A stretch of 9,851 bases of DNA, taken from the NCBI GenBank assembly GCA_002389295.1, contig DGOE01000092.1, positions 1 to 9,851 of the forward strand. The letters run 5' to 3'. This DNA comes from Flavobacteriales bacterium UBA4474. GTDB taxonomy: Bacteria > Bacteroidota > Bacteroidia > Flavobacteriales_D > Sanyastnellaceae. Below are positions 1-6,585 of this stretch, in pieces. Position numbers and translations under genes: made by a program. The notes below the pieces were generated by a model that saw only the letters and a list, made by a program, of their open reading frames with translations, was not told the origin of the DNA and did no database searches. The first letter of the stretch is position 1, and every line of letters starts with the position of its first letter.

Positions 1-1741
1 CGGCACAATCTGGCGCTGTCCATTCCACCGTGATGCCGTGGGCCGGCTGCTGGGTCCATTCCAACGTATCGGTCCACTGGAACAATCCATTCAGCCATTG
101 GCATGCTGCCACGTATGTGCCACCTGACGCCAAATACACCGAGTCTTGGAAAACCTCCACACCGTTCAACGTGCGCACAGGGGCCTCAAAGGGAAAGACA
201 AGCCAAGCGGAATCGCCGGCACAAGAAGAACCCAACACGGAAACCGCCGCATCGCTGGTGCCCTCCACCAGTCTCAATTCCGTATTCACCGGAATGTCAT
301 ACCAAGCTTCACTCGCGCCCCCTGGCCATTCCACCACAACCGAATCCACAATACCGGCATCAGCCAATCCGAAGAAACGCTTCCAGGATTGCTGGGTCAT
401 GTAGTCCGAGCCGCAACTCACCAACTGCATCTGCGTCACCCCGCCAGCGTAAACATTGACTTCGGCACCAATGGCCAAGCGGTTTGAACTGGTGCCGCAC
501 AACTCCACAGTCAAACGGCCAGCATCTGCTCCACCGCCTACTCCATTGTTTTGCAAAATCTGCGCGTAGGGCATATTGCCAAAGCCCACTACATCCGGAG
601 CCAAATCCTGATTGATGTCGCAGGCCGCTACGCAATAGAGTTGGGTCTGCTCATTGGGCCATACCGCTTCCGTCTGGTCCTCAAACAAGGTGCCTTGCAA
701 CTCGTTGCTGTAGTAGTAATTGTCATAGGGGAGGCTGTTGGGGAAACGGTAGGTCGCCACCATCAGGTCACTCCACATGTCGCCGTCCGCATCCACCCAG
801 CACCCACCCCAGCTGTACTGCATGCCGTCCAGGCCTACCGCGGGGCCCACAGAGACGTAAGCAGCACCGATCTTATCGAGGTAGACATTGGGCATGTTCT
901 CCACATTGGTACAAAAGAGCTCGAATTCCCCGTCGTTGTCTGGGTCGCCCACCGTGGCTGACATCGCGAAGATCTCCTGTGCCGCCCCCATCTGAGGCGC
1001 CACATCAATAAAAGTGCCATCACCCAGATTGGCGTAGAGGGCATTGGGGAAAATCTCACGGTCGTTCACGACCCACAGATCCAAATCTCCGTCGCCATCA
1101 AAATCGAACCACGATCCCTGGAAAGAGTGCTGGATGCCGTTTCCTACACCTGCTTCCGTGGTGACATCCGTGAAATAGCCCTGGCCGTCATTGTTCAGCA
1201 GCAGGTTTTCCGACAATCCTGTGGTGCCATCGTGATACATGCACACGTAGACATCAAGGTCGCCATCTTGGTCATAGTCCGCCACCGACAATCCGCGCAT
1301 CTCCCATTCATCGGTTGTGGGCAAGCCACTCGCCGCAGCCGACTCCACGAGGTTGACCCCGTCCCTGAGGTACAGCTCCATTCCGCTGAACCTGCGGGAC
1401 AACATCAAGTCCAAATCGTCGTCGCCATCGACATCAAACCACACCACGCCCTGCGCATTAGCTGATCCCAATATTTGATGAGCGAGCTCGAAACCTCCTT
1501 CGGGAAGCTGTGCATAAGCCACCACAGTGCCATCGCTATTGGCAAAGGTGAAATCGTCCAGACCGTCCAGATTGAAATCCGCCGCACTCATGCCTGTGCC
1601 AAACCAACTGGCCTGCGTCGTCGCCTCCAGCAGGTACATTTCTGTAAGGTCATCCCACTGGGCCCTCAGCTCACAGGACGCCCAACTCCAGCATGCCACA
1701 AGGCAAACACAATGGAAGAGAAAAGCGCGTGAAGAGGCCAT
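1..1741 (-). CDS. Exported FG-GAP/VCBS propeller protein with ASPIC/UnbV domain (C-terminus outside window)
   Basis: The reading frame is open without a stop from an ATG at 1741 to the left edge (580 codons seen), so the gene is partial. Residues 1 to about 28 form an export signal: one Arg, a hydrophobic core, then LRAQ. An LVAC lipobox-like string at 14-17 leaves lipoprotein export possible. Asp-rich Ca-binding-type loops of VCBS/FG-GAP repeats start near residues 55, 103 (DVDGDDDLD), 155 (DYDQDGDLD), 213 (DFDGDGDLD), 266, 317 and 375. The spacing of 48-58 residues fits a seven-bladed beta-propeller. Residues about 411-487 resemble ASPIC/UnbV (RLAIGAEV at 421, EWPGG at about 471). The rest, to residue 580, is Cys- and Trp-containing sequence I do not recognise. 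Such proteins are usually cell-surface or secreted and, in Bacteroidota, often end in a type IX sorting domain, which cannot be seen here. The precise role is unknown. The gene follows clpS by 38 bp on the same strand. Confidence 0.88.
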   Translation of the reverse strand, partial: MASSRAFLFHCVCLVACWSWASCELRAQWDDLTEMYLLEATTQASWFGTGMSAADFNLDGLDDFTFANSDGTVVAYAQLPEGGFELAHQILGSANAQGVVWFDVDGDDDLDLMLSRRFSGMELYLRDGVNLVESAAASGLPTTDEWEMRGLSVADYDQDGDLDVYVCMYHDGTTGLSENLLLNNDGQGYFTDVTTEAGVGNGIQHSFQGSWFDFDGDGDLDLWVVNDREIFPNALYANLGDGTFIDVAPQMGAAQEIFAMSATVGDPDNDGEFELFCTNVENMPNVYLDKIGAAYVSVGPAVGLDGMQYSWGGCWVDADGDMWSDLMVATYRFPNSLPYDNYYYSNELQGTLFEDQTEAVWPNEQTQLYCVAACDINQDLAPDVVGFGNMPYAQILQNNGVGGGADAGRLTVELCGTSSNRLAIGAEVNVYAGGVTQMQLVSCGSDYMTQQSWKRFFGLADAGIVDSVVVEWPGGASEAWYDIPVNTELRLVEGTSDAAVSVLGSSCAGDSAWLVFPFEAPVRTLNGVEVFQDSVYLASGGTYVAACQWLNGLFQWTDTLEWTQQPAHGITVEWTAPDCA

Positions 1742-1761
1742 GGGGTGGGGGTAAAGCCTTG

Positions 1762-1769
1762 TAAATCTA
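1762..1769 (-). promoter_or_regulatory. Possible Bacteroidota -7 box for the propeller gene
   Basis: On the minus strand the bases read TAGATTTA, 7 of 8 against TAnnTTTG (last base differs). It lies in the 38-bp gap after clpS, 20 bp before the propeller ATG, and would give a leader of about 18 nt. No convincing -33 TTG is seen at normal spacing, so read-through from clpS is an equally good explanation. Confidence 0.3.
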
Positions 1770-1779
1770 CCGATAGTCA

Positions 1780-2088
1780 TCAAGCGGGCATGACTTCAGC
1801 CGTCAAGTCCCGCTCAAGAAGAGAGGTGCAAATGGGTTCCAGTTCATCAAAATCGCCATTCTTCACCGAACACTTCCCGCGTGTGTGCACGATCAAGGCA
1901 CACTGCTCGGCCTGCAACACCTCGTGCCCACAGTAGGCCATGAGGCATTCTATGACATGGTCAAAGGTGTTGTGATCGTCGTTGAACAGCACAATGTGCC
2001 AACCATCCGAAACGGATTCTTCCAAGGCTACCGACTCCTCGACCAGCGTCTCTTCCTCGACTGCACCCAAACGTAGCGTCTGCACCAT
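1780..2088 (-). CDS. clpS: ATP-dependent Clp protease adaptor ClpS
   Basis: Predicted protein of 102 residues, normal for the family. ClpS binds the N-domain of a Clp ATPase (ClpA or ClpC) and delivers substrates with N-degrons. The core WHIVLFNDDHNTFDHV (30-45) contains the NDD motif (36-38) that contacts the substrate amino terminus. IVHTRGKC (66-73) carries the conserved His68 of the N-degron pocket. ELEPICTSLLERDL closes the domain. Residues 1-29 form a strongly acidic, Glu-rich tail that would be flexible; in other ClpS proteins this region enters the ATPase. I chose the ATG at 2088 because it gives family length. An in-frame ATG about 20 codons upstream is possible. The frame stays open further upstream only because it lies antisense to the LytTR gene. 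No Shine-Dalgarno sequence is visible. The ClpA/ClpC partner is not in the window. Confidence 0.93.
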   Translation of the reverse strand: MVQTLRLGAVEEETLVEESVALEESVSDGWHIVLFNDDHNTFDHVIECLMAYCGHEVLQAEQCALIVHTRGKCSVKNGDFDELEPICTSLLERDLTAEVMPA

Positions 2089-2218
2089 GGTGCAATTTAA
2101 TCCCGAACGCGTACCCACATATTCCGGCCGGCTTCTTTCAGTGCCCTTCATAGGCCATTCCAAACCCCTTATTGGGGATACAGGAACAAACCGCACCTGA
2201 GGCTGTTGTTTACATGAT
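2089..2218. promoter_or_regulatory. Divergent promoter region between clpS and the LytTR gene
   Basis: These 130 bp separate two divergent genes and must carry both promoters. No exact TAnnTTTG was found in either direction; the nearest minus-strand candidate is TTAAATTG just before clpS (6 of 8). The stretch includes a perfect 8-bp palindrome CCGGCCGG at 2124-2131 and a small inverted repeat CCCC-ttatt-GGGG at 2165-2177. LytTR proteins often bind near their own gene, so an autoregulatory site is plausible but not shown. Confidence 0.4.
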
Positions 2219-2866
2219 ATGATACGCAAACCCAGCATCTTGCTCCTCGGATCCGACAGCGCGACCCGACTCCCCTCAAGCCAACTTTCTGAGTTCGGTT
2301 GTGACGTGCGAACCGCCGGTAAAGTCGCTGAAGCAGCAGGCCTGTGCTTGTTCGCTCCACCTGACCTCGTCGTGGTCTGTGAACAAAAAAGCGGCCTGAG
2401 CGACTTTGTCGAGCAGCTCAAGGCACAGAACAAAATATTGCTGTTGGAATGGGCGCAAGTGCTCGCCGATGGTTCCCCAGACACTGAAGGGTCTATCGAA
2501 GAGGCCGTAGAAGAGGTGCTGCAAGAAATGGAGCAGTCGAAGGTCCGCGCCAAGCACTTCTTTACCAAAGTGGGAAACAAGTTGCGTCGCATCCACCTGC
2601 AGGACGTGCGTTTCATCGAAGTCGAAGGAAAGTACAGCGCCATCCACGTGGGTGAGCGCAAGTACAATGTGAAGGCCAGCCTCAAAGATTTGCTGTTGAA
2701 GCTACCTCTGGAAGATTTTGTGCGGGTGAGCCGAAACTATGTGATCAACATCGACCGCGTCAACCACATCGACACATTCCAATTCATCATCAAGATTGAC
2801 AACGACGAGATTCCCATCTCACGTACGTACAAGGATGAATTGATGAAGCGCATTCAGATGCTCTGA
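2219..2866 (+). CDS. LytTR-family DNA-binding regulator with degenerate receiver-like N-terminus
   Basis: Protein of 215 residues. The C-terminal half (about 113-215) is a clear LytTR DNA-binding domain: FFTKVGNKLRRIHLQDVRFIE (114-134), then VEGKYSAIHV, LKDLLLKLP, FVRVSRNYVINI (167-178) and the closing ISRTYKDEL. The N-terminal ~100 residues have the outline of a response-regulator receiver (ILLLGSDS at 7-14, PDLVVV at 48-53) but not its active site. The acidic pair after strand 1 is replaced by Gly-Ser before Asp13, and the residue after the PDLVVV strand, where the phosphoacceptor Asp is expected, is Cys54. The switch Thr/Ser is also not recognisable at ILLLEW (73-78). It probably binds DNA as a dimer through LytTR without classical phosphorylation. 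No histidine kinase gene lies nearby. An overlapping out-of-frame ATG at 2214 was not used. Confidence 0.9.
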   Translation: MIRKPSILLLGSDSATRLPSSQLSEFGCDVRTAGKVAEAAGLCLFAPPDLVVVCEQKSGLSDFVEQLKAQNKILLLEWAQVLADGSPDTEGSIEEAVEEVLQEMEQSKVRAKHFFTKVGNKLRRIHLQDVRFIEVEGKYSAIHVGERKYNVKASLKDLLLKLPLEDFVRVSRNYVINIDRVNHIDTFQFIIKIDNDEIPISRTYKDELMKRIQML

Positions 2867-2871
2867 GTGCG
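2849..2871. terminator. Hairpin at the convergent ends of the LytTR and YopX-like genes
   Basis: CGCATTCAG (2849-2857) pairs with CTGAGTGCG (2863-2871) over 9 bp, including one G-U, with a 5-nt loop. It spans the LytTR stop codon and lies 14 bp from the end of the opposing gene. It has no U-run on either strand, so it is not a classical intrinsic terminator. It could still stop or protect 3' ends from both sides. Confidence 0.3.
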
Positions 2872-2885
2872 GATGGCCCTGTTGT

Positions 2886-3296
2886 TCACACTGGGCGATT
2901 CCAACCAAATCCTGACCACCTCCAAGCCTGAAGCTGCATTTGTGGCTCTTCTAGGACGTGGGCCTGACCTAAGAGTCCGTTTCGAACGGCACTCCAGCCG
3001 TGTTCCTTGTCGCACAGAATCAACCATTCTCTGCGTCGGGCCCACCAGGCACCGGCTGCAAAGCGGATGATGTCGCCCTCGTGCAGCCATTTGTCATCGA
3101 TATCGCGCAAGCCTGTGCACCGATCGCGTTGGGACCATTTGATTTTGCGACCCGACCACCACAGCCCTTCGCGGCTGTAAAACCGCTGGCCCGTCACTTC
3201 CTCGCGCATCCATCCCACAATCCTTTCTCCCCGGCGCAATCTGTACCGGATCACATTTCCAACTGGGGTAATCTGTTGAGGCTTCACTCCATACAA
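2886..3296 (-). CDS. Small Trp-rich protein with YopX-like motif
   Basis: Predicted 136 residues, soluble, basic, with no signal peptide. Residues 60-79 read CTGLRDIDDKWLHEGDIIRF, which matches the hallmark of YopX-family proteins (TGLkDknGkeIyEGDIv), a small beta-rich domain mostly known from phages and prophages and of unknown biochemical role. The family call rests on this motif only. Twelve of 136 residues are Trp (29, 47, 48, 54, 70, 84, 85, 91, 101, 125, 127, 132), an extreme content. The start is uncertain. An in-frame stop at 3306-3308 limits the N-terminus, and the first candidates are TTG at 3296 or GTG at 3287; the first in-frame ATG is codon 30, which would still leave the motif intact. 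The gene is convergent with the LytTR gene (19-bp gap) and divergent from glnS (87 bp). No phage genes flank it. Confidence 0.6.
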   Translation of the reverse strand: MYGVKPQQITPVGNVIRYRLRRGERIVGWMREEVTGQRFYSREGLWWSGRKIKWSQRDRCTGLRDIDDKWLHEGDIIRFAAGAWWARRREWLILCDKEHGWSAVRNGLLGQAHVLEEPQMQLQAWRWSGFGWNRPV

Positions 3297-3371
3297 ACAA
3301 TGTGCTCACCCGCTGGTTCTCACATGTGTACGAAAAGACGCAATCTGGGAGCAAAGCCGCGGTAACCGGAA

Positions 3372-3379
3372 TAAATTTG
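3372..3379 (+). promoter_or_regulatory. Bacteroidota -7 promoter element of glnS
   Basis: The bases TAAATTTG match the TAnnTTTG consensus exactly and end 4 bp before the glnS ATG. With the usual -7 placement, transcription would begin within a few bases of the start codon, giving a leaderless or nearly leaderless mRNA. No clear -33 TTG was found; CTG at 3345-3347 is the closest. Confidence 0.55.
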
Positions 3380-3383
3380 TTTC

Positions 3384-5087
3384 ATGTCCGAGCATCCAGC
3401 GCCAGAACAAGCGCACCCGAAGGGGTCCGAGAACCATGAACCTGCACATTTCATTGAGCAGATCATCAAAGACGACCTCGCGGCTGGAAAACACGCGCAA
3501 ATCCACACGCGGTTTCCACCAGAGCCCAATGGCTACCTGCACATTGGGCACGCCAAAGCCATCTGCCTGTCTTTTGGATTGGCCGAGCGCTATGGCGGAC
3601 GCGTCAACCTGCGTTTCGATGACACCAATCCCGAAAAGGAAAACCAGGAATACGTAGACGCCATCCGCAGGGATGTTTCTTGGCTCGGCTATGAGTGGAA
3701 CGGGGGAGAATTCTACACCAGCGATTATTTCGACACCCTCTACGGTTTCGCAGTACAACTCATCAAAGGTGGACACGCCTATGTGGACCACCTTACCCCT
3801 GAAGAAATGGCCGCTGGAAAGGGTACGCCGACCCAAGCGGGCACCAACAGTCCTTGGCGCAGCAGGTCGTCAGCGGAGAGCCTACAGCTCTTTGAGGAGA
3901 TGAAGGCCGGCGTCCACCCGGATGGCCACGGCGTACTGCGCGCCAAAATTGACATGGCACACCCCAACATGCACATGCGTGACCCGGTGATTTACCGCGT
4001 CAAACGCGCCCACCACCACAGGACCGGGGACGATTGGTGCATCTACCCCATGTACGACTTCGCCCATGGCCAAAGTGATTCCATAGAAGGCATCACCCAC
4101 TCGCTGTGCACGTTGGAGTTTGAAGTGCACCGGCCCCTCTACGAGTGGTTCATTGAGACATTGGAGATCTTCCCGAGCCGACAGATCGAGTTTGCCCGAT
4201 TGAACCTCGACCACACAGTGATGTCCAAGCGCAAGCTCTTGCGTTTGGTCGAAGAAGGCGTAGTCGACGGGTGGGACGACCCCCGCATGCCCACCATCAG
4301 CGGATTGCGCAGAAGGGGCTTCACACCAGAAAGCATCCGCACATTTTGCGACCGCGTCGGCATTGCCAAAAGGGAAAACGTGATCCACTTCAGTTTGCTG
4401 GAGTGGGCATTGCGCGACCACCTCAACCGCTCTGCCAACCGTGCCATGGCGGTGTTGGATCCCGTCAAATTGGTGGTGACCAATTACCCCGAGGAACAGA
4501 CTGAAATGCTGCCCTCAGAGAACAACCCGGAAGATCCGGAAGCGGGCAGCCGGGAGATGCCGTTTTCCAAGACTTTGTGGATGGAAAGGGACGACTTCAA
4601 AGAGGAAGCCAACAAAAAATGGTTCCGCTTGGCCCCCGGCAAAACCGTCAGGCTGAAATCCGCCTACATCATTCGTTATGTCGACCATGTCATGGATGCG
4701 GAAGGGCGCCTGCAAGAAGTGCACGTAGAGTACTTCCCCGACAGCAAGAGCGGATCGGATACCAGCGGCATCAAAGCCAAAGGCACCTTGCATTGGGTCA
4801 ATGCCGCAACCGCTGTCGACGCCGAGGTGCGTCTGTACGACAGGCTGTTCTCCGATCCCACACCCGATGGCCACGCCGACCGGGACTTTACCGAGTTTCT
4901 CAATCCAGACAGCCTCGAGATCAAAACGGCCTGCAAGCTCGAGCCCTCACTGGCCCAAGCCGATGCCTCGCGTCCATATCAGTTCACGCGCCTCGGTTAC
5001 TTCGTGTTGGACGAAAAACGGACAGCGGAAACAGGCACCCCGGTATGGAACCGTTCGGTCACCCTCAAGGACGGCTGGAAGGGGTAG
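3384..5087 (+). CDS. glnS: Glutaminyl-tRNA synthetase (GlnRS)
   Basis: Cytoplasmic class I aminoacyl-tRNA synthetase of 567 residues, normal family length. It joins glutamine to tRNA-Gln using ATP. The Rossmann catalytic domain starts with RFPPEPNGYLHIGHAKA (43-59), whose HIGH signature is at 53-56, followed by RFDDTNPEKE (77-86). YPMYDFAHGQSD (221-232) and the second signature VMSKRKL (279-285) complete the active site. These strings fit GlnRS rather than GluRS. The C-terminal part from about residue 350 is the beta-barrel anticodon-binding region. A polar tail of about 25 residues precedes the core. The ATG at 3384 directly follows a -7 box and no Shine-Dalgarno sequence is seen. The last 23 bp overlap the end of cca on the other strand. 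A direct GlnRS route suggests tRNA-Gln need not be made by transamidation in this organism. Confidence 0.97.
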   Translation: MSEHPAPEQAHPKGSENHEPAHFIEQIIKDDLAAGKHAQIHTRFPPEPNGYLHIGHAKAICLSFGLAERYGGRVNLRFDDTNPEKENQEYVDAIRRDVSWLGYEWNGGEFYTSDYFDTLYGFAVQLIKGGHAYVDHLTPEEMAAGKGTPTQAGTNSPWRSRSSAESLQLFEEMKAGVHPDGHGVLRAKIDMAHPNMHMRDPVIYRVKRAHHHRTGDDWCIYPMYDFAHGQSDSIEGITHSLCTLEFEVHRPLYEWFIETLEIFPSRQIEFARLNLDHTVMSKRKLLRLVEEGVVDGWDDPRMPTISGLRRRGFTPESIRTFCDRVGIAKRENVIHFSLLEWALRDHLNRSANRAMAVLDPVKLVVTNYPEEQTEMLPSENNPEDPEAGSREMPFSKTLWMERDDFKEEANKKWFRLAPGKTVRLKSAYIIRYVDHVMDAEGRLQEVHVEYFPDSKSGSDTSGIKAKGTLHWVNAATAVDAEVRLYDRLFSDPTPDGHADRDFTEFLNPDSLEIKTACKLEPSLAQADASRPYQFTRLGYFVLDEKRTAETGTPVWNRSVTLKDGWKG

Positions 5088-6585
5088 GCAAGACTTCCAC
5101 GCCTTCCAACCACGCATCAAAAGATTCCCTGGCCTCCACTTCGTTCATTTTCCCGGCGGACACCTGGTCCTGTAGGGAATTCCATTGGGACAGAATTTGC
5201 GGGCCGTGGTGCATCAACAAACGGTTGGCCGCCTCAGGCTCATTGGCAATGAGGCCATCCAAAATGGCATCTTTGATCAGGTTCTTGATGGCACCAATCG
5301 GACGACACGGCGGAATGTCCAGCGCCTTCATGATCTGTTCCCCGCTGATGGGAGGTTCGAAATTTCGCACCCGGTCCTTTTCCTCTACCTCCACCAACTT
5401 GCGGACGACGACGTCATAGTTTCGGAGATAGCGCTCGACTTTCGCCTCGTTCTTTGAGGTAATGTCGGCGCGGGCCAACAGCATCAGGTCATCCACATCA
5501 TCGCCCGCCTCAAACAGCAAGCGGCGCACAGCACTGTCGGTGACTTCCTCTTTGGTCAAGGCGATGGGGCGCAGGTGGAGCAATACCAGTTTCTGCACAT
5601 ACTTCATCTGGTGGTCCAAGGGAAGCTTCAATCGCTTAAAAATCTTGGGGACCATGCGCGCACCGCGGTCTTCATGTCCGTGGAAAGTCCAACCGTGATC
5701 GGGATGGAAGCGCTTGGTCGGCGGCTTGGCGATGTCGTGCAACAACGCAGCCCACCTGAGCCAGAGGTTGTCACTGCCCACGGCCACATTGTCCACCACC
5801 TCCAGCGTGTGGTAAAAGTTGTCCTTGTGACCGATACCATTTCGACGCTCCACACCATGCAGTGCGACCATCTCCGGGAAAAACACATGCAGCAACTCCG
5901 TCTTGAACATCAGCTTGAAGCCGACACTGGGCTTGCGGCTGAGCAAGATCTTGTTGAGCTCCACATGGATGCGCTCCGATGAAATGATCTCCAGGCGGCG
6001 GCTGTTGCGGCGGATGGCCTCCAACGCTTCGTCTTCAATCTTGAATCCCAACTGCGACGCAAACCGAATGGCGCGCAACATGCGCAAAGGGTCATCGCTG
6101 AAGGTCACATCCGGATCGAGGGGGGTCCGGATCAATTTCTGCTCCAAGTCCTTCAGTCCACCAAATGGATCAATCAACTCACCAAAGCCATCAGAATTAA
6201 GCCGAATGGCCAAGGCATTGATCGTGAAATCGCGGCGCAGTTGATCGTCCTCAATGGTGCCGTCTTCCACAATGGGCTTTCGGCTGTCGCGCTGGTAAGA
6301 TTCCTTGCGCGCGCCCACACATTCAATTTCGCACCCTCCATGCCGAAACATGGCCGTTCCAAAACGCTTGAACACGGTCACCTTTCCGGCATGTAAAGAC
6401 TGGGCCACATCACGGGCAAGGGCGATGCCGCTGCCTTCCACCACAATGTCGATGTCCTTGGATGGTCGGGCCAGCAGCAAGTCCCGAACGAAACCCCCAA
6501 TGGCATAGGCCTCGACACCCTTCTTGTCCGCTACACTGCCAATGGCGCGAAAAACCGGGTGCTTCAACTCCTCAGAGAAATTCAT
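5065..6585 (-). CDS. cca: CCA tRNA nucleotidyltransferase with HD domain
   Basis: Predicted 506 residues. Adds or repairs the 3' CCA of tRNAs from CTP and ATP without a template. The nucleotidyltransferase head has GGFVRDLLL (30-38) and DIDIVVEG (44-51), giving the metal-binding Asp pair at D44 and D46. RRDFTINALAIRL (117-129) follows, and DPLRMLRAIRFASQLGF (165-181) marks the RNA-binding neck. A C-terminal HD phosphohydrolase-type domain is visible as H259 (FYHTLEVV) and LLHDIAKP (281-288, H283-D284), with GHEDRGA after it. It is the last gene of the operon; its ATG overlaps the tsaC stop by 4 bp (ATGA). The final 23 bp run antisense to the end of glnS, and the C-terminal tail (after about 495) looks non-conserved. 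An A-adding-only enzyme of the same family cannot be excluded from sequence alone. Confidence 0.94.
   Translation of the reverse strand: MNFSEELKHPVFRAIGSVADKKGVEAYAIGGFVRDLLLARPSKDIDIVVEGSGIALARDVAQSLHAGKVTVFKRFGTAMFRHGGCEIECVGARKESYQRDSRKPIVEDGTIEDDQLRRDFTINALAIRLNSDGFGELIDPFGGLKDLEQKLIRTPLDPDVTFSDDPLRMLRAIRFASQLGFKIEDEALEAIRRNSRRLEIISSERIHVELNKILLSRKPSVGFKLMFKTELLHVFFPEMVALHGVERRNGIGHKDNFYHTLEVVDNVAVGSDNLWLRWAALLHDIAKPPTKRFHPDHGWTFHGHEDRGARMVPKIFKRLKLPLDHQMKYVQKLVLLHLRPIALTKEEVTDSAVRRLLFEAGDDVDDLMLLARADITSKNEAKVERYLRNYDVVVRKLVEVEEKDRVRNFEPPISGEQIMKALDIPPCRPIGAIKNLIKDAILDGLIANEPEAANRLLMHHGPQILSQWNSLQDQVSAGKMNEVEARESFDAWLEGVEVLPTPSSRP

Noticed and set aside
2124..2177. Palindrome CCGGCCGG and inverted repeat CCCC-ttatt-GGGG in the clpS/LytTR gap as operator candidates
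   Set aside because: Both are short and GC-rich, likely to occur by chance, and neither resembles the direct-repeat sites typical of LytTR proteins. They are only mentioned within the intergenic feature.
1780..2685. Minus-strand open frame of 301 codons extending clpS upstream
   Set aside because: The ClpS fold is complete from the ATG at 2088. The extra 199 codons are antisense to the LytTR gene, whose plus-strand protein has clear domain motifs; the extension has none.
3000..3365. Plus-strand open frame of 121 codons opposite the YopX-like gene
   Set aside because: The minus strand has a family-like motif while this frame has none. It would end just before glnS without a plausible function, though this choice is less secure than the others.
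3306..3836. Minus-strand open frame of 176 codons at the start of glnS
   Set aside because: Antisense to the GlnRS catalytic core, including its HIGH motif. It would also cover the glnS promoter; no protein motif seen.
4577..5419. Plus-strand open frame of 280 codons across the glnS/cca junction
   Set aside because: It is out of frame with glnS and antisense to cca; Arg/Gln/Ser-rich shadow sequence with no domain.
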